Shown: in pieces, positions 14,132 to 21,660 of the stretch | Position numbering within the stretch: the stretch's first letter is position 1 | Layout of the letters: every line of letters begins with the position of its first letter | Assembly: GCA_965602635.1 (NCBI GenBank) | Contig: CBFCZU010000042.1 | Coordinates: 1 to 21,727, forward strand | Length of the DNA: 21,727 bases | DNA from: CBFCZU01 sp965602635 | GTDB lineage: Bacteria > Planctomycetota > Phycisphaerae > SM23-33 | Reading direction: 5' to 3' | The notes under the pieces: generated by a model | Told to the model about the DNA's origin: nothing | Databases searched by the model: none | Seen by the model: only the letters and a program-made list of their open reading frames with translations | Program-made: the position numbers and the translations under genes

Positions 14132-16366
14132 CTACTTGTCCTTGGCCTGCAAGACCTTAGCGATCACCTGATAGTACTTCCGGACGGTCAGGTAGTCGCG
14201 CAGGAGGTAGCCGTTGCGGCTGAGGGCCTGCTCGCTGAAATCAAATTGGTACTTGCCCGGGTGGGACGGGTGCACGCCGTCGGTGCTGATCAGGCCGGGC
14301 GGGGACTTCTTGCCCGACCAGTCGTCGCCCCGGCGGCGGTACATCTCGGCGTTGTAGTCGATCACCGGCACCTTCAGCCCGTGGGCGATGCTCAGGATCG
14401 CCAGCCGGTAGTCCCCCACAGCCGGCGGCGGAATGGTGGTCAGCATCGGCACCGTTCCGTCGGCCAGCATCCGCCTCACCGAGGCGGCCATGTACTCGGT
14501 GTAGTCAGGCGGGCAGATCCGCCCCCGGTCGTTCGTGCCGAACATGATGACCGCCGCCTCGGGGTTCATCTTCCGCTGCCAGCCGTCGATGTTGTTGAAT
14601 AGCCAGTCGGACATCATCTGCCCCGTGCAGCCCCACTGAGCGCCCTTCCACCGCCACCAGAGATGGCGGTCGGAGAACTTGTCCACGACATCCAGCTCCT
14701 TGCGGACCTGCGGGGAGGTGTTCTTCAGTGCCAGCTCCTTCCGCGGCGGCGCGATGTCCTTGGGTGCGTTCTTGGCGAAGCGGTAGGCCAGGAATGCCAT
14801 GCTCACGGTGATGCTGTCGCCGTATTGGGCCAGCGTGCCGCTCTTGCCTTTGAACCTCTTGTGGACCTCGCGCATGGGCTCGATCCAGTAGTCACCTTCG
14901 GGCAGTGCGGCGGCGGCCCTTATGGGCTTGGGCGTCCCCTCGATCGCGGGCGAGAGGGTTATCTCCAGGTAAGGCCGGCGGGCGGGGTCGAATGAGCGGC
15001 AGGAGTAGAAGTCGTACGCCCCGCCCTCGATGCTGTTGTCGAGCAGGATTCCGCAGTTTGGCAGCTTGCCCTGCACCCATGCCCGGACGGCCCCGGTCAG
15101 GTCGAACTCCAGTGCGACCATCCGCATCCGCCCCCGCTCCGGCCTGGCGATGACCTTCCCGATGGCGACCGGCATGGCCGAGGCCGCCGCCGTCGCCCCG
15201 CCCTTGGGCCAGGGCTTCCCGGCGGCGCGGTGGGTGGCGGTGACCTCCCGGGCGGTCCAGGGCGGCGAGTCCGGGAGCTTCAGCAGGAACGCCCCGTAGC
15301 GGTAGCCGCTCACCTGCCGGGTGGTGAAAGGCGCCAGTGTCAGGCGCAGCTTGGCCTGCTTGATCGAGGTGGTCCTGGGCACGCCCGCCAGGTCGAAGTA
15401 CAGCATCGCCCGGCTGAAGTCGCCGGCCACGCCGCCGACGCGGCACATGTTCATCCATCCCCACGTGCCTGGCCACCGCCCGGCCGCTTCCTTTATATAC
15501 GCGTCGGCGCTGGCGCCGCGGAGCAGGCAGTTCCGGTTCTGGCCCGCGGCCACGAGGCCGTAGGGGCCGGCGGGCTTGCCCGCGTCGGGCGTGGCCGAGA
15601 CCGGGTCGAGCTTGGTCTCCTTGGGCGCCGACGCCAGCGGGGCGATGGCGGCGGGGTCGGTGCCCTCCGGGCCGTGGGAGACGATCAGCCTGGGGCGGTA
15701 CGCCGCGACGTGCCACTCGCCCGCCGCCACGGTGCAGCCGGGCGAGCCGGCCGACGCCTCCAGCGCCAGGCCGTGGTTGGGCAGCGCCCCGGCGTGCCAG
15801 CTCCGCACGATCCGCGTCACGTCCAGCTCGTGAATGTGCCCCCGCCGCCCGTCGGCGAGCGTGTCGATGGCGATCAGCCCCTTCTTCGCCCCGCCGAAAT
15901 CGCTGGCTCGGTCCAGGTCGCCGCCGGGTGACTTCCAGGCGTTCTCGACCGGCTTGTCCCGCCAGTTCTTGCGGGAGTGGTATTGCCATGAGGCCTTGTC
16001 GTTCCACTGGCGCGTCAGGCGATACGCCGCCACGAATCCGGGCCACTTGCCCTGCCGCTTGCGGGGGTAGCCCAGGTCGGCCAGGCGGAGCACCGCCCGG
16101 TTTATCGCGTGCTCCTTTGGCAGCCGCGAGATGTCGAAGCGGATGAATATTCGGCGCCTGCCGCCACAGCGCAGCGCGGCCGAGGCGCTGTTGTCACGCC
16201 CGCCCTCGTACGGCTCGGCGCTGACCCAGGTGTCTTCGCCGCCGGCGTACTCGGCAGTGGGCGCAACGCCGTTCTGAAACTCGGTCAGGCGGGCGCCCTC
16301 GCATCCGCAGGCGGCCAGGGCTATCGTCAGGACCAGACAAATCATCTTCTCGAACGTGCGGGCCAT
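14132..16366 (-). CDS. Exported lipoprotein: DNRLRE-type domains plus SGNH/GDSL hydrolase
   Basis: The start is the ATG at 16366 (minus), with GGAGAC at 16379-16374; the open frame further upstream is a shadow of the cyclase gene. The product has 744 residues. A lipoprotein signal MARTFEKMICLVLTIALAAC has a LAAC lipobox, Cys20 being the lipidated residue. Two beta-rich DNRLRE-like domains follow (about 35-230 and 265-470), each with a strand like IFIRFDISRLP or AMLYFDLAGVP and a late ELDVTRIVRSW or EFDLTGAVRAW motif. The C-terminal SGNH hydrolase has QYGDSI (block I Ser, about 514), MFGTNDRG (block III, about 607) and DGVHPSHPG (block V, about 695). This fits a surface esterase removing acyl groups from polysaccharide. 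It follows the cyclase gene by 92 bp on the same strand. The esterase substrate is inferred, not shown. Confidence 0.85.
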   Translation of the reverse strand: MARTFEKMICLVLTIALAACGCEGARLTEFQNGVAPTAEYAGGEDTWVSAEPYEGGRDNSASAALRCGGRRRIFIRFDISRLPKEHAINRAVLRLADLGYPRKRQGKWPGFVAAYRLTRQWNDKASWQYHSRKNWRDKPVENAWKSPGGDLDRASDFGGAKKGLIAIDTLADGRRGHIHELDVTRIVRSWHAGALPNHGLALEASAGSPGCTVAAGEWHVAAYRPRLIVSHGPEGTDPAAIAPLASAPKETKLDPVSATPDAGKPAGPYGLVAAGQNRNCLLRGASADAYIKEAAGRWPGTWGWMNMCRVGGVAGDFSRAMLYFDLAGVPRTTSIKQAKLRLTLAPFTTRQVSGYRYGAFLLKLPDSPPWTAREVTATHRAAGKPWPKGGATAAASAMPVAIGKVIARPERGRMRMVALEFDLTGAVRAWVQGKLPNCGILLDNSIEGGAYDFYSCRSFDPARRPYLEITLSPAIEGTPKPIRAAAALPEGDYWIEPMREVHKRFKGKSGTLAQYGDSITVSMAFLAYRFAKNAPKDIAPPRKELALKNTSPQVRKELDVVDKFSDRHLWWRWKGAQWGCTGQMMSDWLFNNIDGWQRKMNPEAAVIMFGTNDRGRICPPDYTEYMAASVRRMLADGTVPMLTTIPPPAVGDYRLAILSIAHGLKVPVIDYNAEMYRRRGDDWSGKKSPPGLISTDGVHPSHPGKYQFDFSEQALSRNGYLLRDYLTVRKYYQVIAKVLQAKDK

Positions 16367-16458
16367 GGTGGCGGTCTCCTGTCCCTTTTGCTGTCTGCCC
16401 GTGGCCATACCCGTAACGCATCGCCCCGGCGGATTCACTCCCTTTTTCCGGCCGCGCC

Positions 16459-18522
16459 TCAGCGGTCGCCCTCGCCCGGCGGCGAGGCGATCTCCGCGGC
16501 CAGGGCCTCCTTGCCGGGGATGACGGGCCCGCCGGCAAGGGCCACGACCTCGTAGAGGGAGTGCATGCCCGTCTTGCCCTTTATCTCCACCGGCGCCATG
16601 GCGCGGGCGACGACGTGGTCGGCCACCAGCCTGTAGGTGTCCTCGCTGATGAGCACCTCGCCGGTGATGGCCTGTCGCTCGATCCGGCTGGCGAAGTTGA
16701 CGGTGTCGCCGATGAGGGTGAAGTTTGAGCGTTTGGTGCTGCCGATGTTGCCGCCGACGAGGTCGCCGGTGTGCAGCCCGATGCCGATCTCCACGGGGTC
16801 GAGCCCGCGCTGGCGGCGTTGCAGGTTGAGCTGGTGGCGTGCGAGCTTCATCTTCACCGCCGCTCGCACCCCGCGCAGGGCGTGGTCGTCCATCGGCTGG
16901 AGGACGTTCCACGCCGCCATCACCATGTCGCCGACGTACTTGTCCACCCACGCGCCCTCCTCGGCCAGCGCCTGCCAGAGGGCCTCGAAGTGCCCCCGCA
17001 GCAGGCCGACCACCTCCTCGCCGCCGAGGTGCTCGGTCAGCGGGGTGAAGCCGCGGATGTCGCAGAACAGCAGCGTGGCGCGGCGCCGCTGGCTCGTCGT
17101 CATGATCTCCGGGTGGGCGTTGATGTAGTCGAGCAGCTCGGTCCCGATGGCGCTGCCGAACATATGCTCGATCCTGCGGTTCTGGCGGCGCAGGGCCGAG
17201 CCGGTGTACGCCGTCCCGCAGGCCGCGTGGGCGGTCCAGGCGATCAGCAGCTCGAGCGGGATGAAGACCCACCGCCACTTGACGAACAGCACCGCCGACA
17301 GGCCCACTGCCCCCGCGGCGACGGCCGCGAAAACCACGCCGCCGCCGATCATGCCGCGGAGCACGCGGCGCTTGCCGCCGGCGCCGCTCTGGAAGAAGAC
17401 CCACCCCCCCGCCAGCAGGACCGCGGCGATCGCCGCCGGCTGAAGGTGCGGCATCTCGGCGGCGCTGCGGCGGAGGTACCGCCCCTGGAGTATCTGGCCG
17501 ACGACGTTGGCGTGGATCTCGATGCCGCTCATCGCCCCGCTGCGCAGCAGATCGACCTCGGCGCCGTCGTCGGCGAGCTTGACGCCGTAGGTCTCCTCGA
17601 AGAAGCGGCGGTAGCCCGCGTCGGCGGCCGATGGGTTGACCGGCACCGAGAAGCGGTCGGCGCTGCGCAGCGCCGGGCCGATCAGCCCCAGCTTGCCTGC
17701 GAGCTTGTCCCCGCCCACGCGCCCCTCCAGCACGTCCAGGGCGCTGAACTGCTGACCGGCGAGCTCGAAGCTCTGGGCCGGGCCGACGAAGTCGATGAGC
17801 ATCTCCGCCGGCACGCGGAAGTGCCCCTCGAACTCCAGCGAGCCGTCCTCGCGCCAGTGCCAGGGCGACCCGACGGCCCTGCCGTCCTCGTCGCGCCCGT
17901 CGGCGAACAGCCGGGCGAGCTGGAAGGCAAAAATGGGGACGGTGCCGTCCAGCACCACCACGCCCGGACGGACGCGGCGGAACTTCCCGTCGCAGTCGGG
18001 CTGGAGGATCGTGTTGCCCTCGTCGGGTGCGTAGTCGCGGAACTTGGCGATGGGGCGCCTCTGCTCGCGGACCGTCACCAGGCAGCCGAGGACGGCGTCG
18101 ATGCCGTCGGTTCCCGCCCGGCCGCCGCCGTCAAGCGCGTCGGCGAGGAACTCATCGACCTCCTCGTCCAGCGGGCGGGTGAAGAAGAAGTCGATCCCCA
18201 CTGTCCGGACCTTCGCCTCGCTGAGCCTGACCAGCAGCCGGGCGATGATGTTACGGTACAGCCAGCGGTCCTCGACGTCGCGGGCGGCGAGGGACATGCG
18301 CACCGCCTGGCGTGTGCGCTCGTCGATCCCGACGATGACCACGTCCGCGTGCGGCCGGGGGGCGGCGCCCATCCGCTGGCGGGCGGCGAAGAGCTGATCG
18401 AGCCAGAACAGCCGCCCCGCCTCGAGCCGGTCGGAGCGGCACATGCCCCACCCGGCGGCCGACCATGCCACAGCCGAGCCCACCGCCAGGAGCAGCGCCT
18501 TGTTCCTGCGCAGTAACGACAT
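16459..18522 (-). CDS. CHASE2-domain class III adenylate cyclase
   Basis: The start is the ATG at 18522 (minus), with a close AGGA about 5 nt before it. The product has 687 residues. A first membrane helix (ALLLAVGSAVAWSAAGWGM) is followed by an extracytoplasmic CHASE2 sensor to about residue 365, with VVIVGIDERTR and KVRTVGIDFFF typical of CHASE2. Three membrane helices (about 370-450) and a cytoplasmic cyclase domain come next. Catalytic motifs are LLFCDIRGFTPLTE (first metal Asp, about 486), VDKYVGDMVMAAW (Lys for adenine and the second metal Asp) and FTLIGDTVNFASRIE (transition-state Asn and Arg). These agree with cAMP synthesis, class IIIb style. It lies 36 bp after the LPP20-like gene, and probably shares its promoter. 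The ligand of CHASE2 is unknown, and no cAMP receptor is seen in the window. Confidence 0.93.
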   Translation of the reverse strand: MSLLRRNKALLLAVGSAVAWSAAGWGMCRSDRLEAGRLFWLDQLFAARQRMGAAPRPHADVVIVGIDERTRQAVRMSLAARDVEDRWLYRNIIARLLVRLSEAKVRTVGIDFFFTRPLDEEVDEFLADALDGGGRAGTDGIDAVLGCLVTVREQRRPIAKFRDYAPDEGNTILQPDCDGKFRRVRPGVVVLDGTVPIFAFQLARLFADGRDEDGRAVGSPWHWREDGSLEFEGHFRVPAEMLIDFVGPAQSFELAGQQFSALDVLEGRVGGDKLAGKLGLIGPALRSADRFSVPVNPSAADAGYRRFFEETYGVKLADDGAEVDLLRSGAMSGIEIHANVVGQILQGRYLRRSAAEMPHLQPAAIAAVLLAGGWVFFQSGAGGKRRVLRGMIGGGVVFAAVAAGAVGLSAVLFVKWRWVFIPLELLIAWTAHAACGTAYTGSALRRQNRRIEHMFGSAIGTELLDYINAHPEIMTTSQRRRATLLFCDIRGFTPLTEHLGGEEVVGLLRGHFEALWQALAEEGAWVDKYVGDMVMAAWNVLQPMDDHALRGVRAAVKMKLARHQLNLQRRQRGLDPVEIGIGLHTGDLVGGNIGSTKRSNFTLIGDTVNFASRIERQAITGEVLISEDTYRLVADHVVARAMAPVEIKGKTGMHSLYEVVALAGGPVIPGKEALAAEIASPPGEGDR

Positions 18523-18558
18523 GACGATCCTGGAGAACCGGGAAGGTTCGCGGTGAGG

Positions 18559-19770
18559 TTACCTCAGCCGCGAGGCGATTTCCAATGCCCGGCCTTCCGG
18601 CCGGGGGTGCAGTCGGCCCTCGACGCCGGCGGCGGCGGCGTCCACCACGACCAGCACGCGCCCCCCGCGCGCCAGCCCGGCGGCGGCGGGGTCCTTGAGC
18701 AGCTTCAGCGCGTCCTTGTCGGCGACGACCAGCACCGACTTGTCCTTGCCGGTGGCGCGGATCGCCCGAACGGCGCGCCGGCGGGACTTGCGCCGCGGGC
18801 GTGTCGTCGCCCGCGTGGCGGGCCCGGTGGCCGGAGGCTTCGGCGCCGCGGCCGCCTGCGCCAGGAGCAGACGGTCCAGGCCGATGCCGTCCACGTTCTG
18901 CCACGCCGGCGCGGCCCCGGCCGCCAACTCCACCCTCGACGGCGGCGCGGCATACAGCGATTGCAGCTCCCCGAAATTCAGCTTCGTCGTCCCGTACGCG
19001 CACAGACCGTGATCGACGGCCGTGGCCTTGGGAACCGTCTCCATGTCGATCAGTATCTGACCCCCGCCCAGCACCAGCGGGTACATGCTGGCGTTGTAGC
19101 CAAGCCCGCGGGCGTCGATGACCAGCACGTCGCCGGCTATCAGCTCGGCCTTGGCCGCCGCGACCCACACCGCCCGCCGCCACTGCCGCGCCAGCACACG
19201 GTGGGCCTGCAACTGGTCGTCGAAGAGCTTCGCCGCCACGCCCTTGATCCCGAACATCGGCACGTGGACCTCGGCGTACCACCAGGTCCGCCCGCCGATC
19301 CGCCGGCTGTAGGTCCGCGTGACCTTGAAGTCCTTGACCAGCGCCTGGACGACGAGTGTGCCGTTCTTGAGGGCGTCGATGCGCCCGTTGATGCCGATCC
19401 GGACGCCGACTGAGCGGGCGGTTGCGTTCCGCAAGGCGATGGTCGCGGCTCCCCGGCGTGCCAGCAGTGCCGCGGCCGGGCCTGCGCCCGCCTGGACAGA
19501 CCGCCCCACGGCGACGATCTTCTTGGCCGACCAGTCGATGTAGCCGACGAGCTGCTTGTCCTGGATCACTTGCGGGCGGAAGACCTCGAACGGCTTGAGG
19601 AGGGTGGCCCCGACGCCGGGCAGGTCGAAGCGGGTCGATGCCCGCGGGCCGGGGCGGGTCGCCGCCGCGGGCGGGGGTGCCTGGCCCGTGCCCGTCCCCG
19701 CCACCCACGCCGCCAGCGCAACCCCGGCCAGCGCCAGCAGTCGAACCGTCTTGCCGTTTATGGCCGCCAT
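18559..19770 (-). CDS. Exported LPP20-family-like protein
   Basis: The start is the ATG at 19770 (minus), with GGGGA about 8 nt upstream; the 44 extra in-frame codons overlap the promoter. The product has 403 residues. A signal peptide is likely (KTVRLLALAGVALAAWVAG). Residues 75-190 include GYIDWSAKKIVAVGRSVQAG, then an Ala/Arg-rich helix and FKVTRTYSRRIGGRTWWYAE, resembling the LPP20/FlgT-N fold. Then AGDVLVIDARGLGYNASMYP matches a segment I know from LPP20-like proteins of diverse bacteria. A basic, low-complexity Ala/Pro/Arg linker (about 320-350) precedes a final domain with DKSVLVVADKDALKLLKD. It is probably periplasmic or surface-associated. It is the first gene of a minus-strand set with the CHASE2 cyclase, so a role in the sensed envelope process is possible but unproven. 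Confidence 0.72.
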   Translation of the reverse strand: MAAINGKTVRLLALAGVALAAWVAGTGTGQAPPPAAATRPGPRASTRFDLPGVGATLLKPFEVFRPQVIQDKQLVGYIDWSAKKIVAVGRSVQAGAGPAAALLARRGAATIALRNATARSVGVRIGINGRIDALKNGTLVVQALVKDFKVTRTYSRRIGGRTWWYAEVHVPMFGIKGVAAKLFDDQLQAHRVLARQWRRAVWVAAAKAELIAGDVLVIDARGLGYNASMYPLVLGGGQILIDMETVPKATAVDHGLCAYGTTKLNFGELQSLYAAPPSRVELAAGAAPAWQNVDGIGLDRLLLAQAAAAPKPPATGPATRATTRPRRKSRRRAVRAIRATGKDKSVLVVADKDALKLLKDPAAAGLARGGRVLVVVDAAAAGVEGRLHPRPEGRALEIASRLR

Positions 19771-19825
19771 ATGCCGATCCCCAACATGCCGAACCGCGGG
19801 CGCCCCCGCGCCCTTCCGCGCAGGA

Positions 19826-19854
19826 AGTGTACTCGGTGCCGGCGAACACCACAA
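19826..19854 (-). promoter_or_regulatory. Promoter of the LPP20-cyclase-lipoprotein gene set
   Basis: On the minus strand TTGTGG (19854-19849), 17 bp and TACACT (19831-19826) form a plausible promoter about 55 nt upstream of the ATG at 19770. The match is moderate (3 of 6 and 4 of 6). Confidence 0.4.
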
Positions 19855-19874
19855 GCGCCCGCCCTGGGGGCCAG

Positions 19875-19903
19875 GTGCAATGCGACGCCGCACTGCGTAC
19901 AAT
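19875..19903 (+). promoter_or_regulatory. Possible promoter of the methyltransferase gene
   Basis: TACAAT at 19898-19903 is a strong -10. The element 17 bp upstream, GTGCAA at 19875-19880, is only a fair -35. A transcript from about 19910 would have a 110-nt leader before the ATG at 20020. Confidence 0.45.
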
Positions 19904-20019
19904 CAACGCTGTCGAGCAACCGTACAGGGCTGTGTGGAAACCGCTGACCCATCGCCGCCGCGGCCGAGGCTGGCGCCGCTGAGCTTGGACGTTAGGCAGC
20001 GTCGACTGGCAGGAGACTG

Positions 20020-20709
20020 ATGGCGGAAGAAGGCCCCACATTTCGCAAGCACGACCGCTACAAGGCCAGCAGCTACCGCACCTACAACTTCAAAATGCCG
20101 GCGCGGTACGACCGCTGGTTCTGGCTGAGGTTCTGTCGGATCGCCCTTGTGGATCGGGCGATCGTCGAGGAGCTCCGGCCGGAGATCGGCTCCCTGGCGA
20201 TCCTCGACGTGGGCTGCGCTACGGGACGGTTGCTCGCCCGGCTCGCGGGGGCGGGGGCGAGGTCGCTTGCCGGCACCGATCTGGCCCCGAGGATTCTGGA
20301 TGTTGCGCGCGAGAAGCTCCTCAACGAGCATGCCGACGCCGAGTTCCGCGCGGCCGACGCCGAGGATTCCCTTCCCTGGCCGGCGGAGCATTTCGACGTG
20401 GCCATGCTGACGGGCGTCTTTCATCATTTTTACCGGCCCCACGACGCTCTGCGCGAGGTTCGCCGCGTGCTTCGCCCCGGCGGGCGAATCCTCCTGGTTG
20501 ACCCGTGCTTCTTCCCTGTTTTCAGGCAGGCGCTGAACCTGTGTTTTCGTATCGTCCCGCACGCGGGCGACTATCGGTTCTACTCGCGGAGACGAGCGGC
20601 CGAGCTGCTGGAGGCGGCCGGGTTTCGATGTCTCCAGGCGAGACGTGTTGGGCTATGGTGGTACTTCATTACGGCAGCCAAGGTAGCTGCCGCCGAGGGC
20701 GCCGCCTGA
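20020..20709 (+). CDS. Class I SAM-dependent methyltransferase
   Basis: The start is the ATG at 20020, with AGGAG at 20011-20015 (4-nt spacing, a little short). The product has 229 residues. Motif I is ILDVGCATGRLLARL, with the SAM-binding GCATG at residues 65-69. An acidic motif II is GTDLAPRILDVAREKL, with Asp as the expected ribose ligand. AADAEDSLPWPAEHFDVAML covers motif III, and LREVRRVLRPGGRILLVDP is the usual post-motif strand and helix. The family methylates small molecules, quinones or lipids; UbiE/COQ5-type methyltransferases are the closest general class, but specificity cannot be told. The C-terminus has a short hydrophobic end (LWWYFITAAKVAAA). It is a single gene, divergent from the LPP20-like gene and convergent with the cupin gene. 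Confidence 0.88.
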   Translation: MAEEGPTFRKHDRYKASSYRTYNFKMPARYDRWFWLRFCRIALVDRAIVEELRPEIGSLAILDVGCATGRLLARLAGAGARSLAGTDLAPRILDVAREKLLNEHADAEFRAADAEDSLPWPAEHFDVAMLTGVFHHFYRPHDALREVRRVLRPGGRILLVDPCFFPVFRQALNLCFRIVPHAGDYRFYSRRRAAELLEAAGFRCLQARRVGLWWYFITAAKVAAAEGAA

Positions 20710-20728
20710 CGAGGCACGCCAACGGGCC

Positions 20729-20770
20729 CGCCAGGCTGAAGCTGGCGAATAGCCCCGCCGCCGCGGCGGC
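20729..20770. terminator. Two GC hairpins between convergent genes
   Basis: CGCCAG (20729-20734) pairs with CTGGCG (20742-20747) around a 7-nt loop, and GCCGCCGCGGCGGC (20757-20770) is a perfect palindrome. They fill most of the 64-bp gap between two convergent stop codons. There is no U-tract, so bidirectional termination is only a guess. Confidence 0.3.
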
Positions 20771-20773
20771 CGG

Positions 20774-21181
20774 CTACATCCTGATGGCCGCCTGCTGCTC
20801 CTTGGTCAGGGGCGCGCGGACCGAGCCGTCGATCTCCGTGCCCGTCGCCTCGATGATGATAAAGGTCGCGTCGGGGCTCTGGGGCGAGACGTGCCACACG
20901 CCGGCCTTGACGTTGTAGAGGACGCTGGGCTGCATCTCCACCTGCTCGACCTTGCCGGGCTTCTCGCCGCTGCCGGCGGTGATGAGCATCGCCCTCCCGG
21001 CCGTCAGGACGAACAGCTCGTCCGTGGCAGGGTGCTTCTCGATGCTGTCGGGGACCTTCCAGGAGTCGGCCTGGCCGTTCATTATGGCCGCCATCCAGTC
21101 GCCGCTGCTGCGGATCAGGGGCTTGTAGCCGGGCCCATCGTGGGAGGCGATCTCCAGGCCTTGCGGTGCGGTATCGGTCAT
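20774..21181 (-). CDS. Small cupin-domain protein
   Basis: The start is the ATG at 21181 (minus), with GGAGA about 8 nt upstream; the 48 extra codons of the longer frame overlap operator and promoter sequence. The product has 135 residues and no signal peptide. Cupin motif 1 is EKHPATDELFVLTAG, with His50, Glu55 and Gly62; motif 2 is VKAGVWHVS with the last metal-type His. This is one small beta-barrel, possibly a metal- or sugar-binding enzyme or sensor (similar small cupins occur with carbohydrate genes). The leader holds two palindromic operator-like sites and a candidate promoter, so expression is probably controlled by a dimeric repressor, plausibly LacI-family and responsive to a sugar. 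No regulator gene is visible in the window. Confidence 0.85.
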   Translation of the reverse strand: MTDTAPQGLEIASHDGPGYKPLIRSSGDWMAAIMNGQADSWKVPDSIEKHPATDELFVLTAGRAMLITAGSGEKPGKVEQVEMQPSVLYNVKAGVWHVSPQSPDATFIIIEATGTEIDGSVRAPLTKEQQAAIRM

Positions 21182-21223
21182 CTGTCGTGTCTCCTTGCCG
21201 CCCGCCGGGGCGGTCTTGCGAAA

Positions 21224-21242
21224 CGGTTTGCGCGCGCAAACG
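21224..21242. promoter_or_regulatory. Operator-like palindrome, copy 1
   Basis: GTTTGCGCGCGCAAAC at 21226-21241 is a perfect 16-bp palindrome. With flanks it reads CGGTTTGCGCGCGCAAACG, the exact reverse complement of copy 2. It lies within the cupin gene's predicted leader, about 45 bp before the start codon, a typical repressor position. Confidence 0.65.
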
Positions 21243-21305
21243 CTACCCCCCCCTCCCGGCGAAAGCGCGGGAAACTGAAAATTTCGGACGCCGGCCCGGC
21301 CGGGA

Positions 21306-21333
21306 GTTATGGCCACAGGGGTCAATATGGCAA
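21306..21333 (-). promoter_or_regulatory. Possible promoter of the cupin gene
   Basis: On the minus strand TTGCCA (21333-21328), a 16-bp spacer and CATAAC (21311-21306) are a moderate match (5 of 6 and 4 of 6). It lies between the two operator copies, as expected for a repressor-controlled promoter. Confidence 0.33.
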
Positions 21334-21335
21334 CA

Positions 21336-21354
21336 CGTTTGCGCGCGCAAACCG
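21336..21354. promoter_or_regulatory. Operator-like palindrome, copy 2
   Basis: The same 16-bp palindrome occurs at 21337-21352, flanked in the reverse sense (CG before, CG after position 21352). Copy centres are 111 bp apart, a distance compatible with DNA looping. It sits just upstream of the candidate -35 of the cupin gene. Confidence 0.65.
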
Positions 21355-21372
21355 TGACGTTGGCCTAAGTAT

Positions 21373-21399
21373 GGGGGCGCGCCTTATGTGCGCGCCTCC
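21373..21399. repeat. Hairpin next to the operator pair
   Basis: GGCGCGC (21376-21382) pairs with GCGCGCC (21390-21396) around CTTATGT, extendable to 21373-21399 with one wobble. It may be another binding site or an end of transcription; nothing decides this. Confidence 0.5.
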
Positions 21400-21423
21400 G
21401 AAGCGCCTGACAACCGAATAGGC

Positions 21424-21472
21424 GAGTGCGGAGGACCGAGTGCGGAGTGCGGAGTGCTGAGTGCTGAGTGCG
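21424..21472 (+). repeat. 7-bp tandem repeat, seven units
   Basis: Units read GAGTGCG, GAGGACC, GAGTGCG, GAGTGCG, GAGTGCT, GAGTGCT, GAGTGCG. Six of seven fit GAGTGC(G/T); the second is diverged. No gene covers it. Confidence 0.85.
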
Positions 21473-21580
21473 GCGGGCACCCTAGGAGCCCATTTCCCCT
21501 CTTCGTTCGCGTGGCTTGCGGCTGAAACGGGCAAGCCCCTGATGCCAAAGGACTTACGGATTTCGAGTCGGTTGCGGATC

Positions 21581-21660
21581 GTTCCGAAACTTTCCGAAAC
21601 TTTCCGTTTCGTTCCGTTCTGTTCCGAAACTTTCCGTTTCGTTCCGCTCTGTTCCGTCCC
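21581..21660 (+). repeat. 10-bp tandem repeat, eight units, with a 30-bp higher-order period
   Basis: Eight consecutive decamers share TTCCG at their positions 2-6. The three units at 21591-21620 and the three at 21621-21650 agree at 28 of 30 positions. Neighbouring units alternate GAAAC and GTTTC, so 6-bp hairpins CGAAAC/GTTTCG form at 21595-21611 and 21625-21641. Degenerate units continue on both sides (about 21561-21710). The period equals about one DNA helical turn. The surrounding 21353-21727 has no convincing gene. Confidence 0.85.

Noticed and set aside
14132..17404. A 1090-residue minus-strand open frame covering the SGNH-lipoprotein gene and extending far upstream
   Set aside because: The part beyond 16366 is an Arg/Pro/Gly-rich shadow of the cyclase gene; the SD and lipoprotein signal fix the start at 16366.
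21581..21660. CRISPR array
   Set aside because: Units are only 10 bp, adjacent and without spacers; no cas genes nearby.
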